In this document: positions 16,718-25,190 of the stretch, one piece after another
Layout of the letters: every line of letters begins with the position of its first letter
Position numbering within the stretch: position 1 is the stretch's first letter
Assembly: GCF_003963535.1 (NCBI RefSeq)
Contig: NZ_CP034539.1
Coordinates: forward strand, 4,278,001 to 4,342,000
Reading direction: 5' to 3'
DNA: 64,000 nucleotides
DNA from: Streptomyces cyaneochromogenes
Lineage (GTDB): Bacteria > Actinomycetota > Actinomycetes > Streptomycetales > Streptomycetaceae
Notes under the pieces: model-generated
What the model saw: only the letters and a program-made list of their open reading frames with translations
Told to the model about the DNA's origin: nothing
The model's database searches: none
Translations under genes and position numbers: made by a program

Positions 16718-17611
16718 TCAGTTACGCGGCGTGATCCGCGCAGCTCGCTCCCGCTCGTCGGCGGAGCCCCCCGCCCCGACCAGCCCCGTCCGCATCCCCT
16801 CCAGCCGGTCCGCGAACCGCAGCATCTCCCGCTGCCCCACGGTCCCGATGAGCCCCGGCAGATACCCGCGCACCCCCTGCATCCCGCGCAGCCACCACTG
16901 CCCGTACACATGGCTCGACCGCCGCTCGATCCCGGCCACGATCCGGTCGACCGCCGGCCCCAGCGGATACGTCTTGTTGGACGGCCACGGCAGCCGCTTG
17001 CGCAACTCCCGCATGACGTCGTCCTGATCGGCCCCGCGCACCATGTCGGTGTCGGTCCAGGAGAGATACCCGACCCCCACTCGCACGCCCTTGTACCCGA
17101 CTTCGGCCCGCAGACTGTGCGCGTACGCCTCCACACCGGACTTGGACGCGCAGTACGCGGTCATCATCGGCGCCGGAGTGATGGCGGCCAGCGAGGCGAT
17201 CTGCAGCAGATACCCCCGGCTCTCCATCAGCACCGGCAAAAACGCCCGGGCCGTCACCGCCGACCCGATGAGATTGACCTCGATGACCCGCCGCCACGCC
17301 TCGGGGTCGGAGTCGATGAACGGCCCACCGGAGGCGACCCCCGCGTTGGCGACCACGATGTCGACCTTCCCGAACCGCTCCTTGACCTCCCGCGCCACCC
17401 GGGCCATGGCCTCATGGTCCGTCACATCGGCGTACCAGTGGTCGCTGTCGCTGTGCAGCCGCTCGGAGACCTGCTTGAGCTCGTCCGGCTCCAGCCCGAC
17501 GAGCGCCACCTTCGCGCCCCGCGCGGAGAGTTTGCGGGCGAGCAGCTCACCGACACCCCGCGCCGCACCGGTGACGACGGCGACCTGCCCTTCGAGACTC
17601 ACCCTGCTCAT
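16718..17611 (-). CDS. Short-chain dehydrogenase/reductase
   Basis: The protein has 297 residues. It has the SDR cofactor motif TGAARGVG near residue 14, the structural NAG motif (VVANAGVASGG) and the active-site tetrad motif YCASK (in AYCASKSGVEAY). This is an NAD(P)-dependent oxidoreductase; the VTGAARG with basic residues later is compatible with either cofactor. It is the third gene of an operon and starts with an ATG overlapping the stop of the hydrolase gene (ATGA). A role in oxidising an alcohol that is then attacked by the monooxygenase is plausible but inferred. Confidence 0.93.
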   Translation of the reverse strand: MSRVSLEGQVAVVTGAARGVGELLARKLSARGAKVALVGLEPDELKQVSERLHSDSDHWYADVTDHEAMARVAREVKERFGKVDIVVANAGVASGGPFIDSDPEAWRRVIEVNLIGSAVTARAFLPVLMESRGYLLQIASLAAITPAPMMTAYCASKSGVEAYAHSLRAEVGYKGVRVGVGYLSWTDTDMVRGADQDDVMRELRKRLPWPSNKTYPLGPAVDRIVAGIERRSSHVYGQWWLRGMQGVRGYLPGLIGTVGQREMLRFADRLEGMRTGLVGAGGSADERERAARITPRN

Positions 17612-18543
17612 GCGCCCTCCTTCACCTGCGTGTACGTCGTGGCCCTGGCATACGTCGTGACGAGCTCCCGTATCTTCCCGGTCACCAGCTCGGGCGCCTC
17701 GACCGGCGTCATGTGCCCGAGGCCGGGCAGTTCGGTGACGCCGAGGCAGTGGGGCAGCGCAGCGGCCAGCGAGCGGGCGTGCACCGGCGGCGTCAGCCTG
17801 TCCGCCGTACCGACGACGACCGCCGTCGGCACCGCCAACTCCCTTACGCCATGGTCGAGATCGAGCAGGTCGAGCACCTGCGACCAGGCGTACCGCACCT
17901 TGCGCGGACACGCGTGCACGATCCGCGCGCACGCCTCGACCATGTGCGGGGCCGAACCGGGGCCCATCGTCGCGTACTTGAGGATCGCCCGGGCGACCGG
18001 AGTGACCGGCCCGAGCGGCGCCCGCGACCCGAGGATGTGCTTGGTCAGCCAGGTCCGCAGCCGCCCGGGCCGGATCGGCACGACGGTCGACTCGGCGACC
18101 AGCCGCGAGGCGCCGGTGCTGCACAGCAGGACGGCGGCGGCGTGCTCCCGCAGCGCCGGGCGCGTGGCGGCGGCCATCACCGTCATGCCGCCCATGGAGT
18201 GCCCGGCGATCACGGCCTGCTCGCCGGGTGCGAGGGTCGCCTTCAGTACGGCTTCGAGGTCGTCGGCGAGCCCGTCGGCGGTGCAGCCGGGGCCGGCCGG
18301 GCTGCGTCCGTGGCCGCGCTGGTCGTAGGCGATGACGCGGTGGTCGACGGCGAGGTCCCGTATCTGCGCCGCCCAGAAGGCGGTCGAGCAGGTCCAGCCG
18401 TGCGCGAGGACGACGGCGGGCGCGTCCTCGGGCCCGTGCACCTCTATGTGCAGCCGGGCGCCGTCGGCCGAGGCGGCCGACAGCTCGCGGGCGGGGACGG
18501 GTGGGGCATAGGGCCCGGAGGCCACGTGCATGAGACGGCTCAT
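17608..18543 (-). CDS. Alpha/beta hydrolase
   Basis: This 311-residue protein has the alpha/beta-hydrolase fold: HGWTCSTAFW oxyanion region, YDQRGHGRS, the nucleophile elbow GHSMGG, a downstream Asp (GTADRLTPP) and the catalytic His (PGLGHMTP). It should hydrolyse esters or lactones. It overlaps both neighbours (ATGA on each side), so it is in one transcript with the monooxygenase upstream and the dehydrogenase downstream. This order is consistent with hydrolysing the ester product of a Baeyer-Villiger reaction. Confidence 0.93.
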   Translation of the reverse strand: MSRLMHVASGPYAPPVPARELSAASADGARLHIEVHGPEDAPAVVLAHGWTCSTAFWAAQIRDLAVDHRVIAYDQRGHGRSPAGPGCTADGLADDLEAVLKATLAPGEQAVIAGHSMGGMTVMAAATRPALREHAAAVLLCSTGASRLVAESTVVPIRPGRLRTWLTKHILGSRAPLGPVTPVARAILKYATMGPGSAPHMVEACARIVHACPRKVRYAWSQVLDLLDLDHGVRELAVPTAVVVGTADRLTPPVHARSLAAALPHCLGVTELPGLGHMTPVEAPELVTGKIRELVTTYARATTYTQVKEGA

Positions 18544-20054
18544 GCCGTCACCTCCGCGTTCTCGTTGCTGTTCTCACTGTCCTTGCTCGCCCGGACAACG
18601 GCATACTCGGCGAGGTCCACCCGCCGCGTGGCCCGCCGGAACTCCGAGGTCGTACCGGGCCAGATGGTGGTGTTGCGCCCGTTGGCGTCGAGGTACCAGC
18701 TCGTGCACCCGCCCGTGTTCCACACGGTCCGCTTCATGCGCTCCTGCACCCGCCGGTTCCAGGCGTTCACGGCGCTGGGCCGCGCGTCGAGGGCGACCTT
18801 CCCGCCCAGGACGTTCAACTGGCGTAGGAAGTCGGCCATGTAGTTCAGCTGGGACTCGATCATCAGGATCATGGACGAGTTCCCCAGCCCGGTGTTGGGC
18901 CCGATGATGGTCATCCAGTTCGGGAAACCGGCGGCCGAGGCACCCCGCAGGGCCTCCATCCCGCCCTTCCAGGCCTCGGCGAGCGTCCGGCCGTCCGCGC
19001 CCACCACCCGCTCGGCGATGGGCATGTCGGTGACCCGGAACCCGGTGCCGAAGACGATCACGTCGACCTCGGCCTCACTGCCGTCGGCGGCCACGACGGT
19101 CGAGCCGCGGATCTCGCTGAGCCCGCTCGCGACGACGTCCACGTTGGGCCGGGCGAGCGCAGGGTAGTACTCGCTGCTCAGCAGGATCCGCTTGCAGCCG
19201 ATGCGGTAGTCGGGCGTGAGCTTGGCGCGCAGGGCGGGGTCCTTGATGGCCCGCCCCATGTTCCGCTTGGCCAGCTGCTCGATGAGCCCCAGTTCGTTGG
19301 GATGCTTGGTGAACGCCTGGACCTGCAGCTCCCGGAGCCCCCACAGCAGTCCGCGGCGCAGCTGGGTGGTGAAGGGCAGGGCCCGGTGCAGCGAGCGCTC
19401 GGCGCCGCTGATGGCGCGGTCCACGCGGGGCATGACCCAGGGCGGGGTGCGCTGGAAGAGGGTCAGCCGGGAGACGTCGGGCTGGATGGCCGGCACGATC
19501 TGGATGGCGGAGGCGCCGGTGCCGACCATGGCGACGCGCTTGCCGCGCAGGTCGTGGTCGTGGTCCCAGCGGGCGGAGTGGAAGACCTTGCCGGGGAAGG
19601 AGTCCAGCCCGGGGATGTCGGGGATCTTCGGGTCGGAGAGCGGGCCGGTGGCGGAGACGACGAGGTCGGCCGACAGACTGCCGCTGCTGGTCTCGATGTC
19701 CCAGCACAGCCGCTCGCCGTTCCAGGTCATCCGCTTCACCTCCGAGTTGAAGCGGATGTGGGGGCGCAGCCGGAAGACGTCCGTGACGTGCTCCAGGTAG
19801 GCGCGGATGTGCTCCTGCCCGGAGAAGGTGCGCGGCCAGTCGGGGTTGGGCGCGAAGGAGAACGAGTACAGATGGGACGGCACATCGCACGCGCACCCCG
19901 GATAGCTGTTGTCCCGCCAGGTGCCGCCGACGCTGTCGGCCCGCTCCAGGACGACGAAGTCGGTGACACCCTCGCGCCGAAGCCGGACGGCGGCCCCCAG
20001 CCCGCCGAAGCCGGACCCGATCACCGCGACCCGCACATGTTCGCGTTCGGCCAT
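18540..20054 (-). CDS. FAD-dependent monooxygenase, Baeyer-Villiger type
   Basis: The protein has 504 residues. It carries the first dinucleotide motif VIGSGFGGLGAA, the Baeyer-Villiger fingerprint FxGxxxHxxxW (in FPGKVFHSARWDHD) and a second GTGASA motif for NADPH. The ATG at 20054 follows GGAGG by 7 bases. An upstream 36-residue extension has no such site. It is the first gene of the three-gene operon, divergent from a MerR regulator. Baeyer-Villiger enzymes insert oxygen beside a ketone to give an ester or lactone; here the natural substrate is unknown. Confidence 0.92.
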   Translation of the reverse strand: MAEREHVRVAVIGSGFGGLGAAVRLRREGVTDFVVLERADSVGGTWRDNSYPGCACDVPSHLYSFSFAPNPDWPRTFSGQEHIRAYLEHVTDVFRLRPHIRFNSEVKRMTWNGERLCWDIETSSGSLSADLVVSATGPLSDPKIPDIPGLDSFPGKVFHSARWDHDHDLRGKRVAMVGTGASAIQIVPAIQPDVSRLTLFQRTPPWVMPRVDRAISGAERSLHRALPFTTQLRRGLLWGLRELQVQAFTKHPNELGLIEQLAKRNMGRAIKDPALRAKLTPDYRIGCKRILLSSEYYPALARPNVDVVASGLSEIRGSTVVAADGSEAEVDVIVFGTGFRVTDMPIAERVVGADGRTLAEAWKGGMEALRGASAAGFPNWMTIIGPNTGLGNSSMILMIESQLNYMADFLRQLNVLGGKVALDARPSAVNAWNRRVQERMKRTVWNTGGCTSWYLDANGRNTTIWPGTTSEFRRATRRVDLAEYAVVRASKDSENSNENAEVTA

Positions 20055-20099
20055 GCCTGTGCCTCCACACTTCAACACGACAACACTGCAACCGGAACC

Positions 20100-20154
20100 G
20101 CGCCAGTGAACACTGGCGCAATGGGAGAGTAGAGGAGGTCCGTACCGACCGGTA
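20100..20154. promoter_or_regulatory. Palindromes between monooxygenase operon and MerR gene
   Basis: A perfect 9+9 palindrome GCGCCAGTG-AA-CACTGGCGC occupies 20100-20119, and a shorter one TACCG-AC-CGGTA occupies 20143-20154 next to TTGACC read on the minus strand. The MerR product at 20227 is the obvious candidate to bind here. Which of the two is the operator cannot be decided by eye. Confidence 0.6.
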
Positions 20155-20226
20155 GGGGTCAACCGGGGTTCGTTTACATCAGCGGCTGCCGCCGCGGGTA
20201 CCGCCAGTACGAATTAAGGTTCCGGA

Positions 20227-20886
20227 GTGACCGAGAAGCGTGAGTACCGCATGGAGGAGCTGGCCCGTCTGGCCGGCATCACGGTGCGCACCCTGCGCTT
20301 CTACCGCGAACGCAAGCTGATACCGCCGCCCCGCCGCGAGGGCCGTATCGCCTGGTACGACGACCACCACCTGGCCCGCCTGCGCACGATCGCGGCCCTG
20401 CTGGAGCGCGGCCACACCCTCACCGGCATCGCGGAGCTGGCGGAGGCCCTCGACCACGGCCGGGACGTCGCCGACCTGCTGGGCGTCGCCACCCCGACCG
20501 AGGAGGAGCCGGTCCGCCTCACCCCCGAGGAACTCGCCGCCCGCTTCGAGGGCCAGGTCACCCCGGAGAACCTCGCCGCGGCCCTGGAACTCGGCTATCT
20601 CGGCACCGACGGCGACGAGATCGTCCACATCAGCCGCCGCCTGCTGGACGTCTCCGCGGCCCTGGTCCGCGAGGGCATCCCGCTCGCGGAGGTCCTGACG
20701 GCGGGCAAGCGGGTCCGCGAACACGTCGACGACCTGGCCGAGATGTTCGCCGACCTGGTGCTCCGCCATACGGGGGAGGACGACCTCCAGCGCCTGCGCC
20801 CGCTCGCCCGGAGCGTGGTGGAGGCGGAGCTGTCACTGGCCCTGGACCGGCGGCTGCGCAAGCAGAGCGAGCGGGACGGGCCCTAG
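20227..20886 (+). CDS. MerR-family transcriptional regulator
   Basis: This 219-residue protein has a winged helix-turn-helix of MerR type at residues 7-75 (YRMEELARLAGITVRTLRFY, then REGRIAWYDDHHLARL), followed by a predicted dimerisation helix and a ~120-residue C-terminal domain with no clear cysteines for metal binding, so an organic ligand is likely. The start is GTG at 20227. It diverges from the monooxygenase operon and probably controls it. The 3' end overlaps the convergent exonuclease gene by 4 bp. Confidence 0.9.
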   Translation: MTEKREYRMEELARLAGITVRTLRFYRERKLIPPPRREGRIAWYDDHHLARLRTIAALLERGHTLTGIAELAEALDHGRDVADLLGVATPTEEEPVRLTPEELAARFEGQVTPENLAAALELGYLGTDGDEIVHISRRLLDVSAALVREGIPLAEVLTAGKRVREHVDDLAEMFADLVLRHTGEDDLQRLRPLARSVVEAELSLALDRRLRKQSERDGP

Positions 20887-21686
20887 CGGTCGTACACGAC
20901 CGTCACCGGCGCGTGGTCCGACCACCGCTCGGCGTGCGTCGCCGCCCGCTCCACGTACCCCTTGCGGGCCTTCGCGGCCAGCCCCGGCGTCGCGACCTGG
21001 TAGTCGATACGCCAGCCGGTGTCGTTGTCGAAGGCGCGCCCGCGGTACGACCACCACGAGTACGGTCCCTCCACGTCGGGGTGCAGCGACCGTACGACGT
21101 CGACGTAGCCGCCCTCGGCGGGGTCGAACACCCGCGTGAGCCACTCGCGCTCCTCCGGCAGGAACCCGGAGTTCTTGGTGTTGCCGCGCCAGTTCTTCAG
21201 GTCGGCCCGCTGGTGGGCGATGTTCCAGTCGCCGCAGACGACGACTTCACGGCCGTCGGCGGCGGCACGCTCGCGCAGGTCCTTCAGATAGGCCAGGAAC
21301 TCGCCCATGAACCGGACCTTCTCGTCCTGCCGCTCGGTGCCGACCTCGCCGGAGGGGAGGTACAGCGAGGCGACCGTCACACCGGGCAGGTCGGCCTCGA
21401 CGTAACGCCCGCTGCCGTCGAACTCGCTCGACCCGAAGCCGACCTGGATACGGTCGGGCTCGCGGCGGGTGTAGAGGGAGACACCGGCGCGGCCCTTGGC
21501 GGCGGCGGGCGCGTGCACGACGTGCCAGCCGTCCGGCGTGCGCACCTGCTCGGGCAGCTGCTGCGGCTCCGCGCGCACCTCCTGCAGGCACAGCACATCG
21601 GCTTGCGTACCGGCGAGCCACTCCACGAAGCCCTTCTTCGCGGCGGCCCGCAGCCCATTCACATTCACAGAGGTCACAGTGAGCAC
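20883..21686 (-). CDS. xthA: Exodeoxyribonuclease III
   Basis: This 267-residue protein has all motifs of the ExoIII/APE family: NVNGLRAA, LQEVRAE (metal Glu), GDWNIAH (Asp/Asn), SWWSYRGRAFDNDTGWRIDY and the C-terminal WSDHAPV with the Asp-His pair. It cuts DNA at abasic sites and degrades the 3' end in base-excision repair. The start is GTG at 21686. It is transcribed away from the GNAT gene and is not in an evident operon. Confidence 0.93.
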   Translation of the reverse strand: MLTVTSVNVNGLRAAAKKGFVEWLAGTQADVLCLQEVRAEPQQLPEQVRTPDGWHVVHAPAAAKGRAGVSLYTRREPDRIQVGFGSSEFDGSGRYVEADLPGVTVASLYLPSGEVGTERQDEKVRFMGEFLAYLKDLRERAAADGREVVVCGDWNIAHQRADLKNWRGNTKNSGFLPEEREWLTRVFDPAEGGYVDVVRSLHPDVEGPYSWWSYRGRAFDNDTGWRIDYQVATPGLAAKARKGYVERAATHAERWSDHAPVTVVYDR

Positions 21687-21763
21687 TCCGGCACCTTACC
21701 GGCACACTGGACGGTGTCCGGTTCTGGAACCCCTTGATCTTGAATTGATATACGGTACCTAGC

Positions 21764-22240
21764 ATGCATATACGTCGCGTCTCCTTCGACCACCCCGACG
21801 CCGTCAAACTCAACGACCAGGTCCAGGCCGAGTACGGCGTCCGCTACGGCGACGACGGCGACGCCACCCCCATGGACGCGGCGAACTTCGAGCCCCCGAA
21901 CGGCCTCTACCTGATCGCCTACGACGAGCTCGGCACCCCCGTCGCCTCCGGCGGCTGGCGTGTCCAGGACGAGAACGGCGAGGGCAACCAGGACGGCGAC
22001 GCCGAGCTCAAGCGGATGTACGTCGTCGAGTCGATGCGCGGGCGGGGTCTCGCCAGACGCGTCCTGGCGGCGCTGGAGGAGGACGCGCGGGCCGCGGGCC
22101 GCACACGCATGGTGCTGGAGACCGGCGCCAAGCAGCCGGAGGCGGTGGCGCTGTACACGTCCAGCGGGTACGAGCCGTGCGAGAAGTTCGGCTACTACCG
22201 CCACCACGAACTGAGCCTGTGCTACGCCAAGGCGCTGTGA
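21764..22240 (+). CDS. GNAT-family N-acetyltransferase
   Basis: The protein has 158 residues. It has a GNAT core with the acetyl-CoA loop RGRGLARRVLAALEEDA (motif A, Q/RxxGxA) and the EAVALYTSSGYEP motif B region. The substrate is unknown; such proteins often acetylate amino acids, peptides or drugs. The bases before the ATG (TATACGGTACCTAGC) contain no ribosome-binding sequence, and a -10-like TATACG sits about 10 bp upstream, so translation may be leaderless. It diverges from xthA and converges with an MFS gene 4 bp away. Confidence 0.85.
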   Translation: MHIRRVSFDHPDAVKLNDQVQAEYGVRYGDDGDATPMDAANFEPPNGLYLIAYDELGTPVASGGWRVQDENGEGNQDGDAELKRMYVVESMRGRGLARRVLAALEEDARAAGRTRMVLETGAKQPEAVALYTSSGYEPCEKFGYYRHHELSLCYAKAL

Positions 22241-22244
22241 GCGG

Positions 22245-23504
22245 TCAGTGCTGTGAGCGGTCCCGTGGCGCGTTGCCGGGTTTCACGGCGTTGATGCGAT
22301 ACACGTCCCGCACACAGAGGTTGAGGACGCAGGAGACGGCGACCAGCGCGGCACACGCCACCAGCACCGTCCGGTTGTCCCAGGTGCCGGCCGCGAGGGC
22401 GGTCAGCAGATAGCCGAGCGGAATCGCCAGCCGCTCCCCCACGCTGTTGAACGCGCTCATGCGCCCCAACTCGCCCTGCGGCACATGCCGCTGGAAGGCG
22501 GTCGTCCACGCGACGACCGCCACGTCCAGCCCGACCCCCGCGAGCAGCACGGCCAACAGCAGCCAGGGCAGCGGCAGTCCCCAGCCCATGACGAGCAAGG
22601 GAACGGCCAGGGGCAGACAGGCCACGATGGCCACCGCCAGCAACCGGTACGGCCGCCAGCGCAGACACACCACCGTCCCGGCCAACAGCCCCGCCGCGAA
22701 CGCGCCCTGCACCAGCCCCCAGTCCCGCGCCCCGGCGTACCGCTCCGCCGCGACGACCGGCCCCAGCAGCTGGAACCCCGCCAGCCAGGCGGCGACCAGG
22801 ACGGTCCCCGCGAGCGTGTACGTCCACAACCAGGTCCGCGACCAGAAGGCGTGCCATCCCTCCCGCAGATCACTCAGCGCGCCGGTGACGGTGACGGGCG
22901 CGTCCAGGCGCAGCCCGAGCAGCAGGAGGGCGGCGACGGCGAAGGAGAGCGCGTCCCAGGCCAGCGCCCAGGCCGGGCCGCTGACCGCGACGACGACTCC
23001 GCCGACCGCCGGCCCGAGCACCTTGACCGCGTTGCTCGGCAGCCTGAGCAAGGCGTTGGCCTGCTGCAACTGCTCCGCGGGCACGATCTGGGCCACGGCC
23101 CCCTGCGTGGCGGGCACGGTGAAGGCCACCGCCGTCCCGGAGACGAAGCCGCAGACCGCGATGGAGAGGGTCGTGGCGTGCCCGGCGGCGACGACGGCCG
23201 CCAGGGCTCCCTGGGCCGCGGCCGCCAGCAGATTGCCGAGGAAGAGCAGCCGGCTGCGGGACATACGGTCCGCGAGCACCCCGCCCATCAGGAGGAAGAA
23301 GACGGTCGGAACGGTGTTCGTGGCGAGCACCACACCGAGGGCCCCGGCTCCCCCGCCCTGTTCGATGACCGAGTAGGCGAGCGCGAGGGGCGCCATCGCG
23401 GATCCGGTGGCGGAGATCAGACTGGCGGTCACGAACCGCCGGAAGGGCGCGCTGCGCAGAGGTGTCGCGCGCCTCGCCGGTAACTCTGCGGCGACCTTCT
23501 CCAC
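22245..23504 (-). CDS. MFS transporter (enterobactin-exporter/MFS_3 type)
   Basis: This 419-residue protein has 12 predicted membrane helices, with the MFS A-motif-like GGVLADRMSRSRLL between helices 2 and 3. The set resembles the MFS_3/MdfA-type exporters of actinobacteria. The substrate is unknown. It is convergent with the GNAT gene and upstream of the tRNA-Ala terminator. It has no adjacent regulator. Confidence 0.83.
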   Translation of the reverse strand: MEKVAAELPARRATPLRSAPFRRFVTASLISATGSAMAPLALAYSVIEQGGGAGALGVVLATNTVPTVFFLLMGGVLADRMSRSRLLFLGNLLAAAAQGALAAVVAAGHATTLSIAVCGFVSGTAVAFTVPATQGAVAQIVPAEQLQQANALLRLPSNAVKVLGPAVGGVVVAVSGPAWALAWDALSFAVAALLLLGLRLDAPVTVTGALSDLREGWHAFWSRTWLWTYTLAGTVLVAAWLAGFQLLGPVVAAERYAGARDWGLVQGAFAAGLLAGTVVCLRWRPYRLLAVAIVACLPLAVPLLVMGWGLPLPWLLLAVLLAGVGLDVAVVAWTTAFQRHVPQGELGRMSAFNSVGERLAIPLGYLLTALAAGTWDNRTVLVACAALVAVSCVLNLCVRDVYRINAVKPGNAPRDRSQH

Positions 23505-23530
23505 GTTTCCCCCGGTGGGTAAAACAAAGA

Positions 23531-23560
23531 TCCCGCCCGATCAACCGATCGGACGGGATC
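23531..23560 (-). terminator. Intrinsic terminator of tRNA-Ala
   Basis: A 13-bp stem with one mismatch (ATCCCGTCCGATC read on the minus strand against its partner) has an AACC-type loop and is followed on the minus strand by CTTTGTTTT. It lies 39 bp past the tRNA 3' end, so it should terminate the tRNA transcript. Confidence 0.9.
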
Positions 23561-23598
23561 TCGCCAACTCCCCAAGTTTCCTTGGAAAGTCGTTGCGG

Positions 23599-23672
23599 TG
23601 GACCTGAGGGGATTTGAACCCCTGGCCCCCTCGATGCGAACGAGGTGCGCTACCGGACTGCGCCACAGGCCC
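23599..23672 (-). tRNA. tRNA-Ala (anticodon CGC)
   Basis: The 74-nt sequence folds into all four arms: acceptor GGGCCTG/CAGGTCC, D stem GCGC, anticodon stem CCTCG/CGAGG with loop TTCGCAT, T stem AGGGG/CCCCT with TTCAAAT. Anticodon CGC reads GCG (Ala). CCA is not encoded; the discriminator is A. It has its own terminator 39 bp downstream. Confidence 0.95.
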
Positions 23673-23764
23673 TTGCAACGAGTGAAACTTTAGCACCCCG
23701 ATCGGCCTGCTTGGAAATCCGTTCCTGGCCGGCCGCACGACCCGCCACCGGGGGTGGCCTTCGG

Positions 23765-25006
23765 CTACTCGTTCGCCGCGCGCGGCCGGTCGCCGTCCTC
23801 GTACTGGTCGAACAGCGGCGTACGACCCCGCTCACGGGCCCGGCGGGCGGAGGCGGCGCGGCGGGCGTCGCTACGGCCGCCCCCCTCACCCTTCTCCTCG
23901 CCGCGGGCCTCGTCGGCGGGCTCCGCACCCCGTGCGGCACCGTCCCCGGCGCCGTCGCCCGCGTCCCGTTCCCGGCCGACGGAACTCGACCGGGCCGAGC
24001 TCCACGCGTCCGGCGCCCCGAGGTCCACGTCGGAGGTGGCGCGCGGCGCGACCGGCGCGGTCACGTACGTCGGCAAGGGCACCGGGACCGGATCCCAGCT
24101 GTCCCCGTGTCCGGGCCGCCGCTGGCGCTCGCGCTGCTGGTCGACCCACTCGGCGTGGTCGGTCTGCTCGACGAGGGCGCGCCGGTCCGCGGCGAGCGCG
24201 GACATGCCGGTCTCGGTGCCTGGTTCGGGCCTCTCGTCGGGCTCGTCGATGCCGTCACCGGCGTCGGCGGGGCCCCGCCTGCGCGACTGGCGGGCGTGCT
24301 CGCGCACCCGCTGGGCGGCGGCCTCGGCCTGGCGCCGGTCCATCTGGTAGGCGAAGCGGCGGCGCTCCTGGGAACGCAGGTACGCGATGTACCCGCTGAG
24401 CAGCACGGCCGGAATGCCGGGCGCCCACAGGAACGCGAGCCCGCCGACCGCGGCGACGATCGCGCCGAGGGTGAAGGCGAGGAAGAGGACGACGGTGGTA
24501 CGTCTGCGTCGCGCGAGCGCCTTGGAGCGCCGTGCACGGGCTTCGGCCGCCCCCTCCGAGGAGGGGCGCCGGGCGGCGGGCACTCGCGCCCGCTCCCCCC
24601 GGGCCGGGCCGGAGACCGGTTCGGGGACGGGCGCGTTACCGCGTTCGGGGGCCGGCCTGGACGCCTGTCCATCGGTCGGCTCCGGGCGTCCGGGCTTCTG
24701 CCCCTGGACCGTCGCCTGGGTCTGCGGGCGGGTCGGAGGCACGGCGAAGGCCCGGACGTCCACCGACTCGGTGACCGCGCCCGGGTCATCGGCGCTGGGC
24801 TCCCCCTCGTCGGTGGAGCGCGCGCGCAGGTCCTTGGCGTATCGGCGCTCCATCCCCGCCCGTCCGGACAGCAACCGGATGGCTGTGCTGAAGCGTTCCG
24901 TCGGACGGGCCTCGTTCAGCTCGTCCTGCCTACGGAGCCACATCGGCACCAAGTAGGCGGCCCAGGCCCCGACAATGACTGCGTAGATGAGGCCGCTGCT
25001 GCTCAC
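23765..25006 (-). CDS. sepX: SepX/GlpR-type cell-division membrane protein
   Basis: This 413-residue protein has one N-terminal membrane helix (SGLIYAVIVGAWAAYLVPMW), a long charged, proline-rich cytosolic loop, two central helices at about 168-208 (TVVLFLAFTLGAIVAAVGGL...) and a long disordered C-terminus. This topology, the actinobacterial restriction and the position beside rimJ-mog-moaC-glp-galU match SepX of Streptomyces venezuelae and GlpR of Corynebacterium, which anchor FtsZ/DivIVA partners at division sites and the pole through the gephyrin-like protein Glp. Identity by synteny and topology; sequence search would settle it. The ATG at 25006 has a 184-bp AT-rich leader region from rimJ. 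Confidence 0.8.
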   Translation of the reverse strand: MSSSGLIYAVIVGAWAAYLVPMWLRRQDELNEARPTERFSTAIRLLSGRAGMERRYAKDLRARSTDEGEPSADDPGAVTESVDVRAFAVPPTRPQTQATVQGQKPGRPEPTDGQASRPAPERGNAPVPEPVSGPARGERARVPAARRPSSEGAAEARARRSKALARRRRTTVVLFLAFTLGAIVAAVGGLAFLWAPGIPAVLLSGYIAYLRSQERRRFAYQMDRRQAEAAAQRVREHARQSRRRGPADAGDGIDEPDERPEPGTETGMSALAADRRALVEQTDHAEWVDQQRERQRRPGHGDSWDPVPVPLPTYVTAPVAPRATSDVDLGAPDAWSSARSSSVGRERDAGDGAGDGAARGAEPADEARGEEKGEGGGRSDARRAASARRARERGRTPLFDQYEDGDRPRAANE

Positions 25007-25190
25007 GCCTCACACGGTAGAGGGGTTTGCGTGAGGCCATCCGCCAATTGAGCCGGTGTGTCGCACGATCTGGCTGATATTTCGAACTTTTTTTGTGACC
25101 GATGCGATCAGCAGCCCGCCGAGGGCGCGAATTTATAGCCCTGAGCCGGTCATCGGGCGATCAATTTCGAACACTTATTCAATTTCCGGG

